Below are positions 9,892 to 18,806 of a DNA stretch of 64,000 bases, in pieces. A program made the translations under genes and the position numbers. Origin of the DNA: Streptomyces venezuelae (GTDB lineage Bacteria > Actinomycetota > Actinomycetes > Streptomycetales > Streptomycetaceae); assembly GCF_008642295.1 (NCBI RefSeq), contig NZ_CP029190.1, positions 6,927,501 to 6,991,500 on the forward strand. Direction: 5' to 3'. Under the pieces are notes generated by a model. It searched no databases. It had not been told where the DNA came from and worked only from the letters and a program-made list of their open reading frames with translations. Numbering within the stretch: position 1 is the first letter of the stretch; every line of letters begins with the position of its first letter.

Positions 9892-10347
9892 GTGCCCTCG
9901 CACACCTTCACCGTCAACGGGCAGAGCGTCACCGTCGACGCCCCCGACGATCTCCCGCTGCTCTGGGTGCTGCGCGACCTGCTGGGCATCCGCGGCCCCA
10001 AGTACGGCTGCGGGGTCGACGTCTGCAAGGCCTGCACCAGCCACCTCGACGGCACCGACATCAGACCCTGTGTGGTCCCCGTGTCCGCCTGCGCCGGCCG
10101 CGAGGTGACCACCATCGAGGGGCTGGCGGACGGCGACACGCTGCACCCCGTGCAGGAGGCCTGGCTGGAGCAGGACGTCTCCCAGTGCGGTTTCTGCCAG
10201 CCCGGTCAGATCATGGCGGCCGTCGCCCTGCTGAAGCGGACCTCGGAACCCACCGAGGAGGACCTCGACGCCATCGCCAACATCTGCCGCTGCGGTACGT
10301 ACGTCAGGATCCGCGAGGCGATCCGCAGCGCAGCCGCCCGCATGTGA
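9892..10347 (+). CDS. [2Fe-2S] small subunit of the molybdenum hydroxylase
   Basis: 151-aa electron-transfer subunit that pairs with the preceding large subunit. The N-terminal plant-type ferredoxin domain has CGVDVCKAC plus a later Cys (RPCVVPV). The second, helical [2Fe-2S] domain has CGFC and CRC ([14 protein letters not shown], then [15 protein letters not shown]). The usual Gly after the second cysteine of the first cluster is replaced by Lys. GTG 9892 follows the stop of the upstream gene by 13 bp with a CTGGAG ribosome-binding site, indicating co-translation. It has no leader of its own and would be exported with the Tat-bearing partner. The gene order (large, then small) is reversed relative to iorAB. 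Confidence 0.9.
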   Translation: MPSHTFTVNGQSVTVDAPDDLPLLWVLRDLLGIRGPKYGCGVDVCKACTSHLDGTDIRPCVVPVSACAGREVTTIEGLADGDTLHPVQEAWLEQDVSQCGFCQPGQIMAAVALLKRTSEPTEEDLDAIANICRCGTYVRIREAIRSAAARM

Positions 10348-10406
10348 CCGCCCGCACCCCGCCCCCTGACGGGCCGTGACCTGCCCGTACGCCACCGAGC
10401 GAGAGC

Positions 10407-10444
10407 CGGGACCCCGGTGCTCCCCCGTGAACACCGGGATCCCG
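10407..10444 (+). terminator. Hairpin terminator after the molybdenum hydroxylase operon
   Basis: Arms CGGGACCCCGGTG (10407-10419) and CACCGGGATCCCG (10432-10444) pair at 12 of 13 positions around a 12-nt loop, 60 bp after the small-subunit stop. No T-tract. Confidence 0.65.
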
Positions 10445-10527
10445 TCCGCTCGTGCTCCAACCTAGGCGGGTGCGCGGCCCGTTGCAGGATTCGTTCTGCC
10501 CAGTCGTTCAAGGAGATCGGTATCACT

Positions 10528-10542
10528 GCGCACAGTGTGCGC
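10528..10542. promoter_or_regulatory. Perfect 7-1-7 palindrome before PucR-like gene
   Basis: GCGCACA-G-TGTGCGC is a perfect hyphenated palindrome ending 7 bp before the proposed TTG start of the PucR-like regulator. Its position is typical of an autoregulatory operator that would block initiation. Confidence 0.5.
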
Positions 10543-10549
10543 CCGGTGA

Positions 10550-12034
10550 TTGAATGCGCCCGACCCGCATCGAAGGGATCGTGCCATCCAGCCCTGGAAC
10601 CGCTCCGACGACATCCTCAAGGCCCACCGGCTCGCGCACACCGGAGGCTCGGCCGCCCTGCTGCGCTGGCTCTCCGTCCGGCTGGCCGGCTGGACCGGGG
10701 TACTGGAATCCGGAGGGCCGCCGGGCTGCCCGGAACCGGAGCTCGCCGCCCGGGCCGCCGCCGAGCTCACCGCCCGCGGGGTCCGCTCGGCCGTCCTGGA
10801 CGGTCCGGCCGCCACCGCCCTGCTGTTCGCGCTGGACGAGGGCAGCGCCCTGGCCGCCGTACTGCCCCGCCCCTACCCGCCGGGGGCGTCCGTCCTGCTC
10901 GCCGACACCGCTGTACCGCTCTCGCTGGTGCGGCGGGTCGAAGAGGCCGCCCGGCGCGAGGAACGGGCCCGGCTGGCCGAGTCCCGGGCCCGCGAGTCGG
11001 TGCTGCACCTGCTGATGGACGGCCGCCTCTCCCTCGCCCACCAGGTCGCCGGGGCACTGACCCCCGCACTGCCCGACCCGATGCGGATGTACGTCGTCGA
11101 ATGCCGCCCGGGAACGCGCGAGGAGGTGCTCCGGCAGTGCACCGAACTCACCGGCGGGCGCGCCTGGATCGTGCGCTGCCCGGTCTACGTCCGCCACCTC
11201 ATCGTGCTGGTCCCGCTCGAAGCCACCGTCACCGCCCCCACCGGCCACGACCCGCTCGCCGCGGCGCTGTCGGCGACGGCCCGGGACAGTGTGACCGGGG
11301 TCAGCGAGGTGACCTGCCTGCGGGACGCCCCGGCCGCCTACACCCAGGCCTTCCACGCCCTCGCCGTGGCCCGCGGCCGGGTGCAGCGGTACGCCCGGTT
11401 CGGCCCCGGCCCCGAGCTGGCCCTGGCCGCCCACACGGCCGGGGCCGGCTGGGCCGAGGCCATGCTGGCGCCGCTGCACGGCTATGCGCCCCGGCGGCCC
11501 CAGGACCCGGGCCCGCAGGAGCTGCGCGCCACCGCGCACGCCTGGCTGAACTTCACCTCGCACGCCACCCGGCTGCTGAAGATCCACCGGAACACCCTCG
11601 CCACCAGGATCCGGGTGGTGGAGGAACTCCTCGGCCTGGAGCTGGCCCGGCTGTCCGACCAGGCGGCGCTCTCACTGGCCCTGCGGCTCACCCCCGGCGG
11701 ACCCCCGCCCCGTCCTGCCCAGAGCCGCGCGGCCTCGCTGGACGAGGTGCTGAGCCACCCCAGCCTGACCCGCTGGGCCCACCGCCACCTCCGGCCGCTG
11801 ACCGGCCCGGAGGCCCCGGCAGGCGCCCGTGACACCGTCCGGGTCTGGCTGCGCCACGACGCCCGGCTGGTCCCGGCGGCGGCTGCACTCGGGATCTCCG
11901 TACCCGGTGCACGCAAGCGGCTGAGCAGGATCGAAGCGCTGCTGGAGCGGTCCCTGCTGCAGTCGCCCAGCGCCCGCCACGACCTGTGGCTCGCACACAG
12001 GGCCGAGGAGCTCGGTGTGTGTCACGCCGAATGA
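10550..12034 (+). CDS. PucR/CdaR-like transcriptional regulator with TTG start
   Basis: 494-aa regulator. The C-terminal half has the PucR-type HTH segment (LNFTSHATRLLKIHRNTLATRIRVVEELLGLEL), followed by a second HTH-like stretch near the end (PAAAALGISVPGARKRLSRIEALL). Residues ~135-170 (VEEAARREERARLAESRARE) look like a coiled-coil linker after an N-terminal sensor-like region. The start is uncertain: a stop lies immediately before the TTG at 10550 and no ATG or GTG follows in this frame for a long way. An ATG at 10554 is in another frame. Position suggests it may control the upstream hydroxylase or the downstream permease. Confidence 0.7.
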   Translation: MNAPDPHRRDRAIQPWNRSDDILKAHRLAHTGGSAALLRWLSVRLAGWTGVLESGGPPGCPEPELAARAAAELTARGVRSAVLDGPAATALLFALDEGSALAAVLPRPYPPGASVLLADTAVPLSLVRRVEEAARREERARLAESRARESVLHLLMDGRLSLAHQVAGALTPALPDPMRMYVVECRPGTREEVLRQCTELTGGRAWIVRCPVYVRHLIVLVPLEATVTAPTGHDPLAAALSATARDSVTGVSEVTCLRDAPAAYTQAFHALAVARGRVQRYARFGPGPELALAAHTAGAGWAEAMLAPLHGYAPRRPQDPGPQELRATAHAWLNFTSHATRLLKIHRNTLATRIRVVEELLGLELARLSDQAALSLALRLTPGGPPPRPAQSRAASLDEVLSHPSLTRWAHRHLRPLTGPEAPAGARDTVRVWLRHDARLVPAAAALGISVPGARKRLSRIEALLERSLLQSPSARHDLWLAHRAEELGVCHAE

Positions 12035-12063
12035 ATCGGCTGAAATCGGTTGATCATGCCTGA

Positions 12064-14010
12064 ATGAGGCGTATCAGAAGGCGTATCAACCCGAAGCGCA
12101 TGCTGGTCGGTGAACCGCTCGACACCGCCCGGCTGGGCGAGACCCTGCTGCCCAAGCGGCTCGCCCTGCCGATCTTCTGCAGCGACCCGCTCTCCTCGGT
12201 GGCGTACGCCACCGAGGAGATCCTGCTGATCCTCGCCCTCGGCGGGGTGGCCCTGCTGCACCTCGCCTGGTACGCCGCCGCCGCGATCGTCTTCCTGCTG
12301 GTGGTGGTCGTCGCCTCCTACCGGCAGACCTGCCACGCCTACCCCGGGGGCGGCGGGGCGTACGTCGTCAGTGCCGAGAACCTCGGCCAGACCGCCGCGC
12401 TGACCGCCGCCAGCGCCCTGCTGGTCGACTACGTGCTGACCGTGGCCGTCTCGGTGGTTTCCGGCGTGGCCGCCATCACCTCCGCCATCCCCGCCCTCTC
12501 GGACCACCAAGTCGGCCTGTCCGTGGCCTTCGTGGTGCTGCTGACGGTGATGAACCTGCGCGGCGTACGCGAATCGGGACGGGTCTTCGCCCTCCCCACC
12601 TACGGGTTCGTCCTCGTCATCTACCTGATGTTCGCCGTCGCCGCGGTCCGGCTGGCCACCGGTGAGACCATCCGCGCCGAATCGGCCGACCTGCCGATCA
12701 TCGCGGAGGGCACCTACACCGGAATCGCCCTGGTACTGCTCGCCATGCGCGCCTTCGCCTCCGGCTGTACCGCCCTGACCGGGGTGGAGGCGATCAGCAA
12801 CGGCGTCCCCGCCTTCCGGCCGCCCAAGAGCCGCAACGCCGCGAACACCCTGGCCGCCATGGGAGCCCTCTCGGTCACCATGTTCCTCGGGATCACGATC
12901 CTCGCCATGGTCTACCGGGTCCATGTCGCCGCCGACCCGACCGAACTCGGCCTGCCGCCCGGCACCCCCATGTCCACGGCCCTCGCCCAGATCGGCCGCG
13001 CCACCTTCGGTGACTGGCACTTCCTCTTCTACCTGCTCCAGGCCGTCACCGCGGGGGTGCTGATCCTCGCGGCGAACACCGCCTTCAACGGCTTCCCGAT
13101 GCTCGCCTCGATCCTCGCGCGGGACCGGTACGCGCCGCGCCAGCTCTTCAACCGCGGCGACCGGCTCGTCTACTCCAACGGCATCGTGCTGCTGGCGCTC
13201 GCCGCGATCGCCCTCATCGTCGCCTTCGACGCCGAGCTGACCCGCCTCATCCAGCTCTACATCATCGGCGTCTTCGTCTCCTTCACCCTCTCCCAGTCGG
13301 GCATGGTCCGGCACTGGAAGCGGGAGCTCGCCGACCCCGCCACCCCGGCCGCCGCACGCATCCACATCCACCGCCGCCGCGCCATCAACGCGGTCGGCGC
13401 CGTGATGACCTCGGTGGTCCTGGTCATCGTCCTGGTCACCAAGTTCACCCACGGCGCCTGGCTGGTGGTCATCGCGATGCCGCTGCTCTTCCTCGGCATG
13501 AAGGGGGTGCGCCGCCACTACGACCAGGTCGCCCGGCAGGTCGCGGTCGCCCCCGGGGTCCGCCCGCCGCGGCCCTCCCGCCACCATGTGGTGGTGCTGG
13601 TGGCCGCGGTGCACGCACCCACCCTCAAGGCCGTCGGCTTCGCCCAGGCGCTGCGCCCGGACAGCCTCACCGCGCTCAGTGTGGCCGCCGACGAGGCGGC
13701 GGCGGCCCGGCTGCGGGAGGCGTGGGACGCGCACGACCCGGGCGTACCGCTGACGATCCTGCACTCGCCCTACCGGGAGGTGATCCGACCGGTGCTGACA
13801 CGGATCCAGGAACTCGCGGCCGAGGAGAGCACCGACATCCTGTCCGTGGTGATCCCGGAGTTCGTGGTCGGCCACTGGTGGGAGCAACCCCTGCACAACC
13901 AGAACGCGCTGCGGCTGAAGGCCCGGCTGCTGTTCACCCCGGGAGTGGCCGTGATCGACGTTCCCTATCTGCTGGAATCGGCCAGACCGCCGGGGACCGC
14001 CGGCAGCTGA
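12064..14010 (+). CDS. KimA-like APC-superfamily permease (putative potassium transporter)
   Basis: 648-aa integral membrane protein with about 12 hydrophobic helices and a cytoplasmic C-terminal domain of roughly 150 residues. Several blocks match the KimA (YdaO) potassium importer group: LPIFCSDPLSSVAYATEEIL, SYRQTCHAYPGGGGAYVVS, then ENLGQTAALTAASALLVDY and VEAISNGVPAFRPPKSRNA. In Bacillus KimA the C-terminal USP-like domain binds c-di-AMP; a comparable domain remains here (HHVVVLVAAVHAPTLKAVGF to VAVIDVPYLLE). Potassium is therefore the best guess, but an amino-acid substrate is possible. It starts 30 bp after the PucR-like stop. No c-di-AMP riboswitch is recognisable upstream. Confidence 0.8.
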   Translation: MRRIRRRINPKRMLVGEPLDTARLGETLLPKRLALPIFCSDPLSSVAYATEEILLILALGGVALLHLAWYAAAAIVFLLVVVVASYRQTCHAYPGGGGAYVVSAENLGQTAALTAASALLVDYVLTVAVSVVSGVAAITSAIPALSDHQVGLSVAFVVLLTVMNLRGVRESGRVFALPTYGFVLVIYLMFAVAAVRLATGETIRAESADLPIIAEGTYTGIALVLLAMRAFASGCTALTGVEAISNGVPAFRPPKSRNAANTLAAMGALSVTMFLGITILAMVYRVHVAADPTELGLPPGTPMSTALAQIGRATFGDWHFLFYLLQAVTAGVLILAANTAFNGFPMLASILARDRYAPRQLFNRGDRLVYSNGIVLLALAAIALIVAFDAELTRLIQLYIIGVFVSFTLSQSGMVRHWKRELADPATPAAARIHIHRRRAINAVGAVMTSVVLVIVLVTKFTHGAWLVVIAMPLLFLGMKGVRRHYDQVARQVAVAPGVRPPRPSRHHVVVLVAAVHAPTLKAVGFAQALRPDSLTALSVAADEAAAARLREAWDAHDPGVPLTILHSPYREVIRPVLTRIQELAAEESTDILSVVIPEFVVGHWWEQPLHNQNALRLKARLLFTPGVAVIDVPYLLESARPPGTAGS

Positions 14011-14020
14011 TCACTGCTCC

Positions 14021-14323
14021 TTACTTCGGAGCCTGCCCGCAGGCCTCGTCCGAGGTGGCCCTGGAGACGCCGGCCTGCTGGAGGCTGGCGGTGCAGCTGG
14101 TCTGGTTGCCGATCTGCCCCTCGTAGCACGCCTGCCGGGCGGCGTCCTTGAGGTCCGCGGTGTCCTTGCCGACGTGCTGCGCGACGTACTGTTCGCAGGC
14201 CTGCTGGTCCGCCTGGGCGGCCGGGGCGGCGAGGACGAAGCCGCCGGCGGCGAGGACCAGGGCGGCCAGGATGCCGGGAATACGAGCCGGCATACGAGTC
14301 GGGATGCGAGTCGACGGACGCAT
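14021..14323 (-). CDS. Small secreted protein with four cysteines
   Basis: 100-aa precursor with a clear Sec signal (PGILAALVLAAGGFVLAAPA, cleavage likely near AQA-DQ), leaving a mature chain of about 60 residues. Four cysteines (ACEQY, ACYEG, SCTAS, ACGQA) suggest two disulfides. No known domain recognised. ATG 14323 is chosen because the signal peptide then has a short basic N terminus; in-frame starts at 14353 and 14293 are alternatives. It converges on the KimA-like gene with 10 bp between stops. Confidence 0.65.
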   Translation of the reverse strand: MRPSTRIPTRMPARIPGILAALVLAAGGFVLAAPAAQADQQACEQYVAQHVGKDTADLKDAARQACYEGQIGNQTSCTASLQQAGVSRATSDEACGQAPK

Positions 14324-14479
14324 GCGGATGCACCTGCTCTCTCGGTCGGTCACACGATCCGCACATACGCCGGACCGCGGCGGGGGCGGCGCGGAGCAGG
14401 CTCTCCGAGGGGCGACCGGCTCGACGCATCGGTCACCCTCGCCCTTCCGACGCTAGAGCACGGCTCCGGTGCACGCACC

Positions 14480-15667
14480 TCAGGCTGGCCCGCCCTGGAG
14501 GACCGCCGCGTGGGCCAGCGCCAGTTCGACCACCTGGGCCGGATCGGCCAGCGTGCGGCCGGTCAGCTGTTCCAGCCGGCGCAGCCGGTTCGAGACGGTG
14601 TTGCGATGGCAGAACAGCCGCTGTGCGGCATGGGTGGTGGAGCCCTGGCAGGCCAGCCAGGTGCCCAGGGTGCTGAGGAGTACCCGGCAGTCCTCGCCCG
14701 GCAGCGCCAGCACCGGCCCCAGCACCACCTGCCGCAGCCGGTCGGCGAGTTCGCCCTGGGCGGCCACCAGCGCCGCCGGCAGGGCCTCGTCCAGCAGGAC
14801 CGTGCGCCGGGCGGTGGAGCCGGCGGCGGTACGCAGCGCCAGCCCGGCCAGCCACCGGGCCCGGGCCAGCGCGGTCGGGGTCTCCACCACCGGGCTGACC
14901 CCGGCCCGCGCGCCGAGCGGCGCCAGCAACTCCCGTACGGAGTCCAGCGGGAGCCCGCCCAGATCCACCAGTCCGGTGTCCCCGTCGGCCCGGATCCGCC
15001 ACAGCACCCGGGGTCCGCCCGCCCCGGCCTGCGGTTCGCCGGCAGCCCCGGGCCCGGACCCGGCGCCGGCTCCGGAGCCCGGTTCCAGCACCACCACCGC
15101 GAACCGCCCCCGCTCGGCCAGCCCCAGCTGCGCCGCCGCCTCCGACACCAGCCCGCGGGCCGCCCCCGTACCGTCCAGCAGGGCGTCGAGCAGGGCCGCG
15201 CGGCGCTCCCGGTCGCGGGCGCTGCGGGCCGCCTCGGTGTGCCGGTAGGCCTCGGCGACCGCGTCCGTCAGCTGGTCCAGTACGTCCCACAGCACGGCCG
15301 CGGCCGGCAGCAGCCCGGGCAGCCGGGTCCGGTCGTGTGCGGCCACCGACTCGGTGAGGGCCTGCCAGAGCAGCCGGCCTCCGTGCCGGTAGGTGCGCAG
15401 CAGTGAGGTGAGGGGCAGCCCCTGCCCGGCGCGCAGCACTCCGGTGGCGCGGGCGTCGGCGAGGTCCACCGGGAGGCCGCGGATGCTGCGGACCAGGCCT
15501 TCGACGGCCTGGCGGAGGTTGTGGTGGATCCGCTCGCGCAGCTCGGCGCGGCCGAGCAGGGCGGCGTACGCGGGGTCCTCGGCCAGGGTGCGGTCGGTCA
15601 GCCGGTCCGCGGCGGTGGCGATCCGCCGGTCCAGGTCCCCGCGTATCTCCTCGATGATCCTCTCCAT
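14480..15667 (-). CDS. PucR-family transcriptional regulator (CdaR-like)
   Basis: 395-aa regulator. The N-terminal half is helical (RIIEEIRGDLDRRIATAADR, then ERIHHNLRQAVEGLVRSIRG). The C terminus holds the PucR-type HTH, LFCHRNTVSNRLRRLEQLTG followed by DPAQVVELALAHAAVL. A flexible Gly/Ala/Pro insert (residues ~215-240) interrupts the middle domain. ATG 15667 is used; the open frame continues upstream through the divergent TetR gene and is not coding there. It shares a 120-bp intergenic region and a perfect palindrome with the TetR gene, so the two may be co-regulated. Confidence 0.85.
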   Translation of the reverse strand: MERIIEEIRGDLDRRIATAADRLTDRTLAEDPAYAALLGRAELRERIHHNLRQAVEGLVRSIRGLPVDLADARATGVLRAGQGLPLTSLLRTYRHGGRLLWQALTESVAAHDRTRLPGLLPAAAVLWDVLDQLTDAVAEAYRHTEAARSARDRERRAALLDALLDGTGAARGLVSEAAAQLGLAERGRFAVVVLEPGSGAGAGSGPGAAGEPQAGAGGPRVLWRIRADGDTGLVDLGGLPLDSVRELLAPLGARAGVSPVVETPTALARARWLAGLALRTAAGSTARRTVLLDEALPAALVAAQGELADRLRQVVLGPVLALPGEDCRVLLSTLGTWLACQGSTTHAAQRLFCHRNTVSNRLRRLEQLTGRTLADPAQVVELALAHAAVLQGGPA

Positions 15668-15725
15668 GGCGGGCAGCGTGCCATGCGGAACGGCGGCTGG
15701 GGAGGGGGCGGTGGCCGGCCGCTCG

Positions 15726-15747
15726 GAGTACTGCACTTGCAGTACTC
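15726..15747. promoter_or_regulatory. Perfect TetR-type operator in divergent promoter region
   Basis: GAGTACTGCA and TGCAGTACTC are perfect 10-bp inverted repeats separated by CT. The site lies between the divergent PucR and TetR genes, 41 bp before the TetR start. Size, symmetry and place fit a TetR autoregulatory operator. Confidence 0.75.
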
Positions 15748-15787
15748 TGTGGACGTTGCCGTTCCTCCGAGGGACCAGGGACCCGCC

Positions 15788-16360
15788 ATGCGCCAGAACC
15801 CCGAACGCCGCGCCGCGCTGCTCGACGCCGCCATCGAAGTCCTCGCCCGCGAGGGCTCGCGCGGGCTGACCCTGCGCGCGGTGGACAAGGAAGCCGGCGT
15901 CCCGACCGGCACGGCCTCGAACTACTTCGCCGACCGGGCCCAGATGCTCGGCCAGATCCTGCGCCGCACCCGCGAACGCCTGGTCCCGGACCAGGCCGCG
16001 CTGGCCGGGCCGCTGGACACCGCGGCCCTGCTGCGGGACCTGGTGGACCGGATGCGGCGGGAGCGCAGCGTCCACATCGCCATGCTGGAACTGCGCCTGG
16101 AAGGCACCCGGCGGCCCGAACTCCAGCAGGAGCTGGCCGCGTTCCAGGGCCTCGAACTGGAGGCCAACGTGACCTGGCACCTGGACGCCGGGCTGCCCGG
16201 GGACCGCACCGGCGTGGTGCTCCTCTACCTCGCCATGCTCGGTCTGATCGTGGACGACCTGACCGCCCCCGAACTGCTGGCCCGCTACCCGGTCGACGGG
16301 CTGATCGACACGATGGTGGAACGGCTGCTGCCGGAGGGTTCCGCCGGCTCCGGCGGCTGA
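15788..16360 (+). CDS. TetR-family transcriptional repressor
   Basis: 190-aa regulator. The N-terminal HTH is clear: RRAALLDAAIEVLAREGSRG, then LTLRAVDKEAGVPTGTASNY and FADRAQMLGQIL. The C-terminal ligand/dimerisation domain is helical and ends in a Gly/Ser tail. ATG 15788 has an AGGGACC ribosome-binding site. The frame is open further upstream but overlaps the operator. The divergent PucR gene is the obvious regulated neighbour. Ligand unknown. Confidence 0.88.
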   Translation: MRQNPERRAALLDAAIEVLAREGSRGLTLRAVDKEAGVPTGTASNYFADRAQMLGQILRRTRERLVPDQAALAGPLDTAALLRDLVDRMRRERSVHIAMLELRLEGTRRPELQQELAAFQGLELEANVTWHLDAGLPGDRTGVVLLYLAMLGLIVDDLTAPELLARYPVDGLIDTMVERLLPEGSAGSGG

Positions 16361-16399
16361 GCCCGCAGGTCTCCGACGTGTCAGCCGGTCCGCGATGCC

Positions 16400-17062
16400 T
16401 CAGCCGGCGCCCGACTCGCCCGCGTCGTGGACCAGCAGGGCGATCTGGACCCGGTTGTTCAGGTCCAGCTTGGTGAGGATCCGCGAGACATGGGTCTTCA
16501 CGGTCGGCAGCGACAGGTGCAGCTCGCGGGCGATCTCGGCGTTGGACCGGCCGCGTCCGACGGCCAGCGCGACCTCCCGCTCCCGGTCCGCCAGCAGGGC
16601 CAGCCGGGCCCGGGCGGCCTCGGCCCGGGTGTCGCGGCCGGTCAGCCCCGCCACCCGGTCGATCAGTGCCTGGGTGACGGCCGGGGACAGCACCGGCTCG
16701 CCGGCCATCACCCGCCGCACCGCGGTGACGATCTCCTGCGGCGGGGTGTCCTTCAGCAGGAACCCGGCGGCACCGGCCCGCAGGGCGCGCAACACGTGCT
16801 CGTCCGTGTTGAAGGTGGTCAGCACAATCACCTCGGGCGCACCGGGCCGGGCCCGCAGCGCCTCGGTCGCCGCCAGCCCGTCGGTGCCGGGCATCCGGAT
16901 GTCCATCAGCACCAGGTCGGGGGAGTGCGCCGCGACCAGCGCGGGCACCTCCGCCCCGTCGGCCGCCTCCCCGACCACCTCCAGGTCCGGCGCCCCGCCG
17001 AGCATCAGGCGCAGCCCGGCCCGCACGATCGGGTCGTCGTCGACCAGCAGCAGCCGGATCAC
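16400..17062 (-). CDS. NarL-type response regulator
   Basis: 220-aa two-component regulator. The receiver starts at the N terminus (IRLLLVDDDPIVRAGL) with acidic pair DDD, phosphoacceptor Asp in LVLMDIRMPGTDG, Thr in VIVLTTF and Lys in GFLLKDTPPQE. The C-terminal LuxR/NarL HTH is LADREREVALAVGRGRSNAE then IARELHLSLPTVKTHVSRIL. GTG 17062 or the in-frame GTG at 17068 could start it; both lie within 8 bp of the kinase stop, so the pair is translationally coupled to the preceding sensor kinase. Confidence 0.88.
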   Translation of the reverse strand: MIRLLLVDDDPIVRAGLRLMLGGAPDLEVVGEAADGAEVPALVAAHSPDLVLMDIRMPGTDGLAATEALRARPGAPEVIVLTTFNTDEHVLRALRAGAAGFLLKDTPPQEIVTAVRRVMAGEPVLSPAVTQALIDRVAGLTGRDTRAEAARARLALLADREREVALAVGRGRSNAEIARELHLSLPTVKTHVSRILTKLDLNNRVQIALLVHDAGESGAG

Positions 17063-17069
17063 GGGCACC

Positions 17070-18263
17070 TCACAGTTCTGGGTCGGCCGGACCCCAGGGT
17101 AGCCAGGCCGCCACCCGGAACTCCCCGCCGCCGTCCACCCCGTACTCCAGCCGCCCGCCGGCCAGCCGGGCCCGTTCACCCAGCCCGAGCAGCCCCTGCC
17201 CGCCGGGACCCGGCGGGGCCGCTGCCGCCGCTGCCGCCGCTGCCTCCGCCGTCGGGCCCGCCGGGGGCGGGTTGACGACCTCCACCGTCAGCCCCCGGCC
17301 CGGGCCACCGGTGACGGACAGCCGGACCGGGGCGCCCGGGGCGTGCTTGCGCGCATTGGTCAGCGCCTCCTGGACGATCCGGTACGCCGCCCGGCCGACG
17401 GCGGGGGCCGGCGCCGGCCGGTCCGACGGCAGCGGGCCGCACTCCACCCGCATGCCCGCCGCCCGGGACTCCGCCAGCAGCTCCACGATCCCGGCCGGAT
17501 CCGGCTGCGGACGGCTCCCGAACTCCCCGGGCGGGGCCCGCAGCACCCCGATCACCTCGCGTAGGTCCTGTAGCGCCAGGTGTGCGCTCTCCCGGATGAC
17601 GCCCGCCGCCCGGGCGATCTCCTCCCGCGGCGCTGTCGGGTTGAACTCCAGCGCCCCCGCGTGCACGCTCAGCAGCGACAGCCGGTGCCCCAGTACGTCG
17701 TGCATCTCGCGCGCGATCTCCTCGCGGGCCTGCTGCTGGGCCCGTTCCGCCCGCAGCGCCGCATCGGCCTCCGCCAGCTCCGCCCGTTCCCGCAGCGAAT
17801 CCACCAGCTGCCGTCGGGACCGCCGGTACAGCCCCCAGCCGATGGCCGCCGCGATCAGGGTGAAGTACGTCAGGGCCGATCCGGCCCGGTCCTCCGCCAT
17901 CCCGGGCAGCTGCACCAGGAACACCGGCAGCGGGGCGAAGGCCACGGCGGTCACCCAGGCCGTCACCCGCCACGGCCGGGTCGCGGCCACCGTGAACACC
18001 GCCACCAGGGCCGGGCCGGTCAGATAGTGCGCCCAGGCGCCGCCCACCAGCAGGGCCACGGCGAGCTGCACCGGCCACCGCCGGCGCAGGAACACCGAGG
18101 CGCAGCCCAGCGCACCGGCCAGCAGATCGGCGGCCCGCCAGGCGGGGGAGAGGTCCGCGGGAACCGGCACGGCCTGTGTGGTGAGGGCGGCGAAGCAGCT
18201 CGCGAAGACGAACATTCCCAGGTCGGCGGCCCAGTCCCGGCGGGTCCGGTGGAGGGTGTGCAT
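17070..18263 (-). CDS. DesK-type sensor histidine kinase
   Basis: 397-aa membrane kinase partnered with the response regulator immediately downstream. Four to five hydrophobic helices occupy residues ~10-160. A coiled coil (RERAELAEADAALRAERAQQ) leads to the HisKA_3 box EIAREMHDVLGHRLSLLSVH with the phosphoacceptor His, then an ATPase domain with IVQEALTNARKHAPG (N box) and GLLGLGERARLAGG. An Ala-rich run of about ten residues sits inside the ATP lid. ATG 18263 is used. Signal unknown; such pairs often respond to cell-envelope stress. Confidence 0.87.
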   Translation of the reverse strand: MHTLHRTRRDWAADLGMFVFASCFAALTTQAVPVPADLSPAWRAADLLAGALGCASVFLRRRWPVQLAVALLVGGAWAHYLTGPALVAVFTVAATRPWRVTAWVTAVAFAPLPVFLVQLPGMAEDRAGSALTYFTLIAAAIGWGLYRRSRRQLVDSLRERAELAEADAALRAERAQQQAREEIAREMHDVLGHRLSLLSVHAGALEFNPTAPREEIARAAGVIRESAHLALQDLREVIGVLRAPPGEFGSRPQPDPAGIVELLAESRAAGMRVECGPLPSDRPAPAPAVGRAAYRIVQEALTNARKHAPGAPVRLSVTGGPGRGLTVEVVNPPPAGPTAEAAAAAAAAAPPGPGGQGLLGLGERARLAGGRLEYGVDGGGEFRVAAWLPWGPADPEL

Positions 18264-18420
18264 GTCGTGGAATCTACGCGGCCCGGGTGGTCGCGGCCGG
18301 TGCCGCACTCCGATCGGATACTTAAGTACGACAGCCCCGGCCCCGGCCGCCTTCCTTGGTCGCGGCACCACCACCGGAGGGCCGACGCAGGAGCGTCCCG
18401 CCCGCGCCTACCGTCGGGCC

Positions 18421-18693
18421 ATGACTTCCTCTGACGCGAACTCCGCTGCGCCGCACCCGCTCAAGACCCTGGCCGGGATCGCCGCCTTCGTCCTCGTCGT
18501 CGGCGGCGCCTTCGGCCTCCTGCACGAATGGCTCGGCTGGATCCGCTTCTTCGGCTTCGTCCGCTTCCTGGTTCCGGCCGGCCACGAGGTCCTCGGCCAT
18601 ACGCTGCTGATCGTCCTGGGCCTGGCGCTCGGTGCGGCCGGCGACCTGTTCGACCGGGGCGCACGCCGCGGGAAGCGCGGAGGCCGTGGCTGA
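18421..18693 (+). CDS. Small two-helix membrane protein
   Basis: 90-aa protein of unknown function with two hydrophobic helices (TLAGIAAFVLVVGGAFGLLH and EVLGHTLLIVLGLALGAAGD) and a strongly basic C-terminal tail (RGARRGKRGGRG), predicting both ends in the cytoplasm. It starts at ATG 18421, divergent from the histidine kinase gene with 157 bp between starts. No domain recognised. Confidence 0.6.
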   Translation: MTSSDANSAAPHPLKTLAGIAAFVLVVGGAFGLLHEWLGWIRFFGFVRFLVPAGHEVLGHTLLIVLGLALGAAGDLFDRGARRGKRGGRG

Positions 18694-18806
18694 TCGCGGG
18701 CAATAGTTGATCTTATGCTCAGGTTTACGCGAGTCAGCTGGTTTTGGCGGGGCTGAGCGTCTTTGATGGGTTTGCCAGGCCTCGCACAGGAGCAGGGGGA
18801 CTACTC

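Noticed and set aside
10554-11015. ATG-started 153-codon frame at the beginning of the PucR-like gene
   Set aside because: Composition is Pro/Arg/Ser-rich shadow sequence, and the PucR-type domains are all in the other frame.
12035-12063. c-di-AMP riboswitch upstream of the KimA-like permease
   Set aside because: Only 29 bp separate it from the upstream gene and no riboswitch-like conserved elements are visible.
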